NCBI GenBank assembly: GCA_011375245.1
Contig: DRMA01000176.1
Coordinates: 1-5,942, forward strand
From: Thiothrix sp.
GTDB lineage: Bacteria; Pseudomonadota; Gammaproteobacteria; Thiotrichales; Thiotrichaceae
Length of the DNA stretch: 5,942 nt
Direction of reading: 5' to 3'
In this document: positions 1 to 5,218 of the stretch, piece after piece
Layout of the letters: every line of letters begins with the position of its first letter
Numbering within the stretch: the stretch's first letter is position 1
Program-made: the position numbers and the translations under genes
The notes under the pieces: generated by a model
The model's input: the letters and a program-made list of their open reading frames with translations, nothing else
Told to the model about the DNA's origin: nothing
Database searches by the model: none

Positions 1-38
1 GGGGCTGGGAGCTGATTGACGTGCTCGAAAGCAGATAG
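1..38 (+). CDS. 3' end of an AAA-ATPase-like / PD-(D/E)XK family gene (partial)
   Basis: Only the last 11 codons and the TAG stop (36-38) are inside the window; the frame reads GWELIDVLESR. The first 20 bases match 17 of 20 bases at 1772-1791, the end of the next gene, whose protein ends WGWELIDIFTSG. The shared frame and position at the C-terminus show that this is the tail of a tandem paralogue of that gene, which belongs to the AAA-ATPase-like family with a C-terminal nuclease-like domain. The tail is more GC-rich than its neighbour, so the copies have diverged or come from different sources. Nothing can be said of the rest of the protein. Assignment rests on the neighbour and the conserved tail. 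Confidence 0.75.
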   Translation, partial: GWELIDVLESR

Positions 39-50
39 AAGGAGTACTAT

Positions 51-71
51 GTTGGGTTTTGTTCGCTCAAC
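51..71 (+). repeat. Small degenerate palindrome, possible REP-like element
   Basis: GTTGGG (51-56) can pair with CTCAAC (66-71), one pair being G-U, around a 9-nt loop. The surrounding text (GTTGGGTTTTGTTCGCTCAAC, then GGCTTACGGC) looks like a decayed copy of a short dispersed palindrome (GTTGGGTTTCGTTCCTCAAC type) that I recall as frequent in Beggiatoa, cyanobacteria and other genomes. The hairpin is weak on its own. The link to a dispersed family is from memory and untested. Confidence 0.3.
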
Positions 72-96
72 GGCTTACGGCTGTGTAATTTACTCA

Positions 97-116
97 AAGG
101 CATAATAAGGCATAAC
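97..116 (+). repeat. Tandem 10-bp repeat carrying the ribosome binding site
   Basis: AAGGCATAAT (97-106) is followed directly by AAGGCATAAC (107-116), 9 of 10 bases alike. The second copy supplies the AAGG (107-110) that sits 7 nt before the ATG at 118, so it acts as the ribosome binding site of the AAA-ATPase-like gene. The first copy would be a second Shine-Dalgarno-like site 10 nt further upstream, too far from the ATG to serve it directly. Confidence 0.6.
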
Positions 117-117
117 A

Positions 118-1809
118 ATGAAGAAAATCCCCTATGGTATTAGTGACTTTAAAAGAATTCAGATAGAAAACTATTACTTCATTGATAAAACACACTATAT
201 TGAAAAACTGGAAACACTTGGTTCATCGTATCTTATGTTTTTGCGCCCACGTCGTTTTGGAAAATCGCTGTGGCTTGCCATCTTAGAAGCCTATTACGAT
301 GTGTATTTTAAGCCCGAATTTGAGGCAATTTTTAAGGATACTTATATCTTTAATCATGCCACTGTAGAAGCGAATAGTTACCTCATTTTGAGTTTTGATT
401 TCAGTGCCATTGATACTGAGGATATTGAGGAGAGTTTTCGCTACGATATACAGCTCACCCTAAAGAGTTTTGTTACTAAATATGCACTTGCGATAATCTT
501 TGATAGTGATAATCCGATTTCAATGTTTAAAGCCGTATTTGACCACATCAAAACACGGTCTCTTAAGCTTTATATATTGATTGATGAATACGATAATTTT
601 GCTAATAAACTGCTGCTTAATAATACAGACGATTATGTTAACATTGTGTCCAAAAAAACGGCGTTATTTAAGCAATTTTTCACCACCTTAAAAGCAGGTA
701 CAACAGGTAATAATGCACCGATTAAGCGCATGTTTATTACAGGTGTCACACCGATGACGATGTATGATGTCACCAGTGGTTTTAATATAGGGGATAATCT
801 GTCGTTAAATGGGGAATTTCATCATTTAGTGGGTGTGAGTGATAGCGAATTGAATCAAATCCTCGATGATTATGATCTAAGTGATACCATCAATCGATCA
901 TTGCTAAAAGATTGGTATAACCATTATATCTTCAATGAAGATGCTACGGATGCTCTCTACAATACGGATATGATTTTATACTTCATCCAGAAATTTTTGA
1001 CGAATCATAAACCCCCGCGTGAAATGATTGATATTAACGTTCGCAGTGATTATTCCACCTTGAGAAATATTATTTATACCAATAAAAAGCTCAATGGTAA
1101 TTTTTCAGTTTTGCAAACGCTGATTGGTGGGGAAAGTGTGGCGATTGCCAATTTAGTACAAGATTTTAGTGCCTTAAATTTAGCACAAGAACATAATTTT
1201 AAATCCTTATTGTTTTATTTAGGCTTAATTAGCATTAAAAGTCGGGATTTTGATTTGAATTTATATATTCCCAATGAGACGGTTAAGCGCATTGATATTG
1301 CGTTTCTCAAAGACAGTTTAGAAATGGAACAGCTCTTTAGCATTGATCTCAGCACCTTAGAACGGAAGTTTAAAGCCTTTGCCTTACAGGGTGAAATCAC
1401 TTTGTTTAAATACTTAGCAAAACAAATCAAAGAAAATACGGGTATTCGTGATTATATCTATAATGAACAAACCGTAAAGTCGATGTATTTAGCGTATCTA
1501 TCTTTAACGCCTTATTATGTGATTAAAAGTGAAGAAGAACTGAATAAAGGCTTTGCGGATATTTTTCTGAAACCCTTTAACCCTTATGTAGAATATGTGG
1601 GATTAGTCGAGTTTAAATATCTCAAACGTGGCAAAAAGAAACCGAGTAAAATACAGATAAAGCAGGTACTTAAAGAGGCTGAAGCACAGCTAGACAATTA
1701 TCAACATGATGAATTAGTCACATACTACACGGATCAAGGATTAAAACTGCAAAAAGTCGTCTTGGTGTTTTGGGGCTGGGAATTGATTGATATTTTTACA
1801 AGCGGATAA
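118..1809 (+). CDS. AAA-ATPase-like protein with C-terminal PD-(D/E)XK nuclease-like domain
   Basis: This 563-residue protein opens with the family's typical N-terminus (IPYGISDFKRI, then FIDKTHYIEKL at 21-31). A Walker A-like loop RPRRFGKS lies at 43-50; it is the arginine-rich form typical of this family and not a standard GxxxxGK[ST]. A Walker B motif, LYILIDEYDN, lies at 151-160 with Asp156 and Glu157. The C-terminus carries PD-(D/E)XK nuclease signatures: Asp481 in GFADIFL, Glu498-x-Lys500 in LVEFKYLK, and a downstream helix EAEAQLDNY at 520-528. Length and domain order fit the AAA-ATPase-like plus DUF1703 family, cytoplasmic, with no signal peptide or membrane segment seen. The biological role is not established; defence, mobile-element or signalling roles have been suggested for relatives, so I name no function. 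The ATG at 118 has AAGG 7 nt upstream. The gene is AT-rich with many TTA and ATT codons, unlike the facing cob genes, and follows a tandem paralogue, which suggests an accessory, spreading gene family. All expected motif residues are present, so it looks intact. Confidence 0.85.
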   Translation: MKKIPYGISDFKRIQIENYYFIDKTHYIEKLETLGSSYLMFLRPRRFGKSLWLAILEAYYDVYFKPEFEAIFKDTYIFNHATVEANSYLILSFDFSAIDTEDIEESFRYDIQLTLKSFVTKYALAIIFDSDNPISMFKAVFDHIKTRSLKLYILIDEYDNFANKLLLNNTDDYVNIVSKKTALFKQFFTTLKAGTTGNNAPIKRMFITGVTPMTMYDVTSGFNIGDNLSLNGEFHHLVGVSDSELNQILDDYDLSDTINRSLLKDWYNHYIFNEDATDALYNTDMILYFIQKFLTNHKPPREMIDINVRSDYSTLRNIIYTNKKLNGNFSVLQTLIGGESVAIANLVQDFSALNLAQEHNFKSLLFYLGLISIKSRDFDLNLYIPNETVKRIDIAFLKDSLEMEQLFSIDLSTLERKFKAFALQGEITLFKYLAKQIKENTGIRDYIYNEQTVKSMYLAYLSLTPYYVIKSEEELNKGFADIFLKPFNPYVEYVGLVEFKYLKRGKKKPSKIQIKQVLKEAEAQLDNYQHDELVTYYTDQGLKLQKVVLVFWGWELIDIFTSG

Positions 1810-1842
1810 TAATAAGGAATAAGCAAGAAAACGTGGTTCTCC

Positions 1843-1890
1843 AGTTGTGGGTATAGACTAGACTTTCCCACGCTATCTATACCCATAGCT
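1843..1890 (+). terminator. Probable terminator hairpin between convergent genes
   Basis: AGTTGTGGGTATAGA (1843-1857) pairs with TCTATACCCATAGCT (1876-1890): 13 Watson-Crick pairs and two G-U wobbles in the plus-strand transcript, with an 18-nt loop. The inner 10 bp (1848-1857 with 1876-1885) are a perfect inverted repeat. TTTT follows at once (1891-1894), so the structure fits an intrinsic terminator for the plus-strand gene ending at 1809. The minus-strand transcript keeps the 10-bp stem but has only a weak T-run after it, so it may also slow transcription leaving cobJ. The long loop and modest GC make it atypical. GTGGG (1847-1851) can instead pair with CCCAC (1867-1871) inside the loop. 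Confidence 0.5.
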
Positions 1891-1926
1891 TTTCTCTGCA
1901 TAAGACAAGCCAATCTCATAATTCGA

Positions 1927-3183
1927 TTACAACGATAAACTTATTACTACATCCCCCTGCTGATTCAACAACCAAACTGATTTCAACTCGCCATCGCGCT
2001 TAATTAGCCAACTTTTAGTAATCACCTTGCGCGCAAGCGTCATTGTCATCGATGCTTTTTGTAACAGAATCTGCTCGGCAGTTATTTCAAAATCACTTGC
2101 CTGAAGAGCCACTTGTGTTTGCCCTGCTTTTGCTGCGCCAATTAAACAGGTTAAGGACTGTGCTGCGTCTAATGCTTGAAGCGTGGCAATACCTGCATCA
2201 CCATCGCCTTGAATCGCCCAATCAACGACTTCTTGTGATTCTTCCGCAGGTGCTGTTAAAGCAAGGAAGATTTCCTCAACTGATAAACCATAGCCATCTG
2301 CCATTTGTTCAATCTGTTCACCGTTACTGTCACGCAATATTTCTTTAATGGCTGCTTTCCAGCCATCCAAGCCTAACGATAAAGAACGACCTTTCTTCTC
2401 ACCTTCTTTTAAGCCGCCCGTAATGCCTTCATATTTATTCGCATAACCGCGTGGAGTCACCATTAAGCCTTCTTTGATAAAGGTACTGCTATTACCAATC
2501 AGCACTGTGGTGAGCATTCCAATATCACAATCTGCCATGTTTTCTAATGTGACCATCTGAATTTTTTCTAAGTCACGATAAGCTGACTTAACAATTGCCA
2601 CAGGCGTATTAGGCGAACGATACTTAAGGAAAATACGTTGTGCTTCAACAATTTGCTGCCGACGGCGACCACTTTTAGGGTTATACAAGGCAATGACAAA
2701 ATCTGAACTCGCAACTGCATCTAGACGACGGGCAATGGTTGGCCACGGGGTTAATAAGTCAGAAAGTGAAATAGAGCAAAAATCATGCGTCAACGGTGAG
2801 CCAACCCGCGAGGCACAGGCTGACAGTGCAGTAGTGCCAGGAACAACTTCCACTTCAATAGCATCGCCTGGTTTCCAACCTGCTTGAAACAATATTTCAT
2901 AACTCGGCCCTGCCATGCCATAGACACCAATATCACCCGATGAAATAAGCGCAACCACTTTGCCTTTTTTCGCATGTTCATAGGCTTGTACCGCACGATC
3001 CGTTTCTTCGGTCATGCCTTTGCGAATTACTTCTTTGCCATCAAGCAAATCACGCACAAGTTTAATATAGGTCGAATAGCCAATCACTACATCCGCTTCT
3101 GCAATGGCTTCACGCGCGCGAAACGTCATATGTTCACCCGCACCAGGGCCAAAACCGACGAGAAGAATTTTACCATTACTCAT
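1927..3183 (-). CDS. cobJ: Precorrin-3B / cobalt-factor III C17-methyltransferase with a C-terminal extension
   Basis: This SAM-dependent enzyme (CobJ, or CbiH in the early-cobalt route) methylates C17 and contracts the tetrapyrrole ring to a corrin, in the cytoplasm. The first 245 or so of 418 residues are a complete tetrapyrrole methylase: VGFGPGAGEHMT at 9-20, SSGDIGVYGMAG at 81-92, VPGTTALSACASRVGSPLTHD at 114-134 with the family's SDLLTPW at 141-147, ALYNPKSGRR at 165-174, and TTVLIGNSSTF at 225-235. Ordinary CobJ is about 250 residues. About 165 more follow, with one cysteine (Cys346), so this is not the iron-sulfur extended CbiH type known from Bacillus megaterium. Residues 275-312 and 376-418 recall ChuX/HutX heme-carrier proteins, a weak match by eye. 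The ATG at 3183 has AAGGA 7 nt upstream (complement of 3191-3195). It is the last cob gene here, 111 nt after cobE, and faces the AAA-ATPase-like gene. The methylase call is firm; CobJ versus CbiH cannot be settled from the sequence alone, but cbiG nearby favours the CbiH-type reaction. Confidence 0.93.
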   Translation of the reverse strand: MSNGKILLVGFGPGAGEHMTFRAREAIAEADVVIGYSTYIKLVRDLLDGKEVIRKGMTEETDRAVQAYEHAKKGKVVALISSGDIGVYGMAGPSYEILFQAGWKPGDAIEVEVVPGTTALSACASRVGSPLTHDFCSISLSDLLTPWPTIARRLDAVASSDFVIALYNPKSGRRRQQIVEAQRIFLKYRSPNTPVAIVKSAYRDLEKIQMVTLENMADCDIGMLTTVLIGNSSTFIKEGLMVTPRGYANKYEGITGGLKEGEKKGRSLSLGLDGWKAAIKEILRDSNGEQIEQMADGYGLSVEEIFLALTAPAEESQEVVDWAIQGDGDAGIATLQALDAAQSLTCLIGAAKAGQTQVALQASDFEITAEQILLQKASMTMTLARKVITKSWLIKRDGELKSVWLLNQQGDVVISLSL

Positions 3184-3202
3184 TATTTGTTCCTTATTTG
3201 TT
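3181..3202 (-). repeat. Tandem 11-bp repeat spanning the cobJ ribosome binding site and start
   Basis: On the minus strand AACAAATAAGG (3202-3192) is followed directly by AACAAATAATG (3191-3181), 10 of 11 bases alike. The first copy ends in the Shine-Dalgarno AAGG of cobJ and the second ends in its ATG start codon. The sequence is AT-rich, so chance duplication is possible. Confidence 0.5.
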
Positions 3203-3228
3203 ATTTATTTTGTTTGAGAGAAAAGAGT

Positions 3229-3276
3229 AAATAACCGCGTATTTTCGAGCCTTAGGCGGGAGTACGCAGGTTATTT
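3229..3276 (-). other. Intercistronic hairpin between cobE and cobJ
   Basis: AAATAACC (3229-3236) pairs with GGTTATTT (3269-3276), and GCGTA (3237-3241) pairs with TACGC (3263-3267), leaving a single bulged base at 3268: 13 bp in all. The 21-nt loop holds a further small palindrome, GCCTTAGGC (3249-3257). On the minus-strand transcript it begins 19 nt after the cobE stop and ends 45 nt before the cobJ start. The stretch after it (ACTCTTTTCTCTC) is pyrimidine-rich but not a clean U-run, so it could be a leaky terminator, an mRNA stabiliser, a processing site or a REP-type repeat. No B12-box or other cobalamin riboswitch core is visible in this gap. Confidence 0.55.
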
Positions 3277-3294
3277 AATACGTGTTCCCATTCC

Positions 3295-3693
3295 CTATTT
3301 ACGGTTATTTTTCACAATCGAAATTGTGGCATTTTTACCGTCTTCACCACGGTATTTTAGTTTTTCTACTAACAAATCAGACATCGTTGTGTGTGCTGCC
3401 AAAATAGCCGCTGCCTCGGACACCGCAGGTGTACCAACATACTTGCGCACGACTTCGGATGGATTCGGTACTTTTACCTGTGCTAACTGCCGTGCAGGAT
3501 AATGAATGACCTTTTTACCCAAGCGACGCACCAAAGTATTAATACCTTCTTCATCGGCTTTTTTATCAATCGTCGCAAAGCACTGTATATGCTTATACTG
3601 ATGACCGATCAGTTTTAATGCTTTCAATAAAGCCGCATCAAGTGTTTCAACAGGCGTGCCACGATCACAGCCAATACCAATAACAATTTTCAT
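3295..3693 (-). CDS. cobE: CobE / CbiG C-terminal domain protein (cobalamin biosynthesis)
   Basis: This 132-residue protein is the stand-alone form of the C-terminal domain of CbiG, known as CobE in the aerobic pathway. Its signatures are GIGCDRGTP at 6-14, TIDKKADEEG at 41-50, PNPSEVV with the following VGTPAVSEAAA at 76-96, and the terminal strand region ATISIVKNNR. In one-piece CbiG this domain follows the catalytic N-terminal and central domains that open the ring-A delta-lactone of cobalt-precorrin-5A and release acetaldehyde; CobE itself has no firmly known reaction. The gene directly follows the cbiG N-terminal part, and the two very likely work as one enzyme. I chose the ATG at 3693, which shares one base with the upstream TGA (TGATG) and has GGAG (complement of 3702-3705) 8 nt before it. 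A GTG at 3696 in the same frame is possible, with 5-nt spacing and one extra residue. The overlap suggests translational coupling. Confidence 0.9.
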   Translation of the reverse strand: MKIVIGIGCDRGTPVETLDAALLKALKLIGHQYKHIQCFATIDKKADEEGINTLVRRLGKKVIHYPARQLAQVKVPNPSEVVRKYVGTPAVSEAAAILAAHTTMSDLLVEKLKYRGEDGKNATISIVKNNRK

Positions 3694-4439
3694 CACTGTT
3701 GCTCCTGAATAGGACGATAAACAATCAGGCGATCAGTCAAATCTAACCAAACAGACTCGGCTATTTTTTGATGCGTCACCCATAACACACCTGCAAATTT
3801 ATCCAAATTCACCTCTGCAAAATGGTCAAACAAATGAATGTTTTTCGGTATCGGTGTGGGCTTCGTCCACCAGCTTCTATCGCCCACTTCTTGCACCATG
3901 GCAATCGGCTCTTCATTGACCATCATCGCCGCAACACGGGTTAAGCTTTTATCACGGGCTTCGGTTTTCCAGCCGAGTTCACGACCAAGAATATCCACCG
4001 CAACCGTATTACCTACATCTGCAGCGGTTGTTACCACAGGGGTTGCACCTAAAATTTCGGCCAGTTGAATGGCAAATTCATTCGCTCCACCGATATGTCC
4101 CGAGAGGACAGGAATGACAAATTGTGCGGCATTATCAACGACAATGACTCCTGGATCGGTTTCTTTTGACTTAAGATGTGGCGCAATCAGTCGTACCACA
4201 CCGCCCAGTGCCACTAAAAAAACTAATTGATCATAGCCTGTAAATAACGGCTCAATATGATCTTTTGCAGGTAAGCCAATCGCAGTGACTTTATTCGGTA
4301 CATCGGTGACTTGCTCAAAAAATTTCTGTGTGACAAAAATATCTGCTTGCGGTAGCGCTAGACCAATTTTTGCGGCCTTAACCGCACCACTTTTGGTAAT
4401 CGCAATAAGGGCTATTTTAGGGGGGTGTTGTTCTGTCAT
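3693..4439 (-). CDS. cbiG: CbiG N-terminal and central domains (cobalt-precorrin-5A hydrolase)
   Basis: This 248-residue protein matches the first two domains of CbiG, which hydrolyses the delta-lactone of cobalt-precorrin-5A and releases the C20 carbon as acetaldehyde in the early-cobalt (anaerobic) route. The hallmark block runs from 78 to 141: ALGGVVRLIAPHLKSKETDPG, VIVVDNAAQFVIPVLSGH, IGGANEFAIQLAE and PVVTTAAD. The central domain continues to about 240 with VWLDLTDRLIVYRP near the end. Classical CbiG is about 350 residues in one chain; here the chain ends at QEQQ-TGA and the C-terminal domain begins at once as cobE, so the enzyme is split. The ATG at 4439 comes 3 nt after the cobI stop. 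No good Shine-Dalgarno precedes it (only a weak GTGAG inside the end of cobI), so it is probably translated by reinitiation after cobI. Intact, with no missing motif in the part that is present. Confidence 0.9.
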   Translation of the reverse strand: MTEQHPPKIALIAITKSGAVKAAKIGLALPQADIFVTQKFFEQVTDVPNKVTAIGLPAKDHIEPLFTGYDQLVFLVALGGVVRLIAPHLKSKETDPGVIVVDNAAQFVIPVLSGHIGGANEFAIQLAEILGATPVVTTAADVGNTVAVDILGRELGWKTEARDKSLTRVAAMMVNEEPIAMVQEVGDRSWWTKPTPIPKNIHLFDHFAEVNLDKFAGVLWVTHQKIAESVWLDLTDRLIVYRPIQEQQ

Positions 4440-4442
4440 AGG

Positions 4443-5213
4443 TTAGGCACTCACTTTTTTACGACATCCACGCATGATTTCTAAACGCTCACGGTGGGGA
4501 TTATGAATAATAATCAACGATAAATAATTGACGGTTTGACCTTTTAACGTACGAATATCCTCAACCACTTTTTCGACATCCGTTCCTGCTTTTTCAATAA
4601 AACGACACTGCGATACAATGTCATGCTTTTCAGCTAAGTCGATAATGTCATCCAATAAGGGCTTCACCTTGAGTAATACCAAGGTATCAAAATCCGTCAT
4701 TAGCTTTTCAATCCATCTCACCCCATAGCCTGCGGGAACAACGCACATCGTGTCATCGACCTCCACTAATGGTTGACCTGCATTAGCAGCGGCGGCATTA
4801 AATGAGCTAACGCCAGCAATGGTTTCTATGTCTATTTGAGGGGCTTTTGCTGTAATCGTACGGGCAAGATGACCAAATGTAGAATAGGTTGAGGCATCGC
4901 CTTCTACCAAAAACACCACATCTTGACCTGCGGTTAAAAATTCTAATACCGTAGTCGCTGCGCGATCCCAATAGCCCGCCAACTTGATAGGATCATGGGT
5001 CATGGGGAAAATCAGTGGTGAATTTTCCGCAGGCAATGCAAATCCTGCATTAAGGGCAATTTGTAAAGCATAGCTTTCTGCCCCTTTACGACGAATTGGG
5101 TAACTCCAATGTGCGCCGCTTTGTAAGGCTTGACTGGCTTTAAGCGTAATCAGACCAGGATCACCAGGCCCTAACGATGCGCCGATTAAACGCCCCAATT
5201 GAGTATCCTGCAT
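4443..5213 (-). CDS. cobI: Precorrin-2 / cobalt-factor II C20-methyltransferase
   Basis: CobI (CbiL in the early-cobalt route) adds the SAM methyl group to C20, the carbon later lost during ring contraction. The 256 residues are the family's normal length. Motifs are SLGPGDPGLITLKA at 13-26 (the GPGDP SAM-site loop), YPIRRKGAES at 38-47, FPMTHDP at 69-75, VFLVEGDASTYSTFGHL at 100-116 (the EGD..YSTF signature that sets C20 enzymes apart from other corrin methylases), AGVSSFNAAAA at 133-143 and a C-terminal NYLSLIIIHNP at 229-239. The ATG at 5213 lies 5 nt after the cobL stop, with GGAG (complement of 5222-5225) 8 nt upstream, lying inside the last codons of cobL. It is second of the visible operon genes and is followed after 3 nt by cbiG. 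Whether the substrate carries cobalt cannot be read from the protein, but cbiG in the operon favours cobalt-factor II. Confidence 0.93.
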   Translation of the reverse strand: MQDTQLGRLIGASLGPGDPGLITLKASQALQSGAHWSYPIRRKGAESYALQIALNAGFALPAENSPLIFPMTHDPIKLAGYWDRAATTVLEFLTAGQDVVFLVEGDASTYSTFGHLARTITAKAPQIDIETIAGVSSFNAAAANAGQPLVEVDDTMCVVPAGYGVRWIEKLMTDFDTLVLLKVKPLLDDIIDLAEKHDIVSQCRFIEKAGTDVEKVVEDIRTLKGQTVNYLSLIIIHNPHRERLEIMRGCRKKVSA

Positions 5214-5218
5214 AAATA

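Noticed and set aside
52..89. Sigma-70 promoter for the AAA-ATPase-like gene (TGTAAT at 84-89 as -10)
   Set aside because: The -10-like box is fair, but no -35 box lies at a normal distance; TTGGGT at 52-57 is about 26 bp away and TTGTTC at 59-64 is poor at 19 bp.
1734..1919. Minus-strand open frame of 61 codons across the convergent gap
   Set aside because: Overlaps the end of the AAA-ATPase-like gene and the hairpin; no family resemblance.
2043..2348. Plus-strand open frame of 101 codons inside cobJ
   Set aside because: Lies antisense to the well-supported cobJ, no recognisable domain, and no convincing ribosome binding site.
2693..3234. Plus-strand open frames at 2693-2887 and 2974-3234
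   Set aside because: Antisense shadows of the conserved N-terminal methylase half of cobJ; the products look random in composition.
3184..3294. Cobalamin riboswitch before cobJ
   Set aside because: The gap is only 111 nt and shows a simple hairpin; no B12-box-like core is seen. If a riboswitch exists it should precede the first gene of the operon, outside the window.
3838..4068. Plus-strand open frame of 76 codons inside cbiG
   Set aside because: Antisense to the most conserved CbiG block, whose codon constraints explain the open frame.
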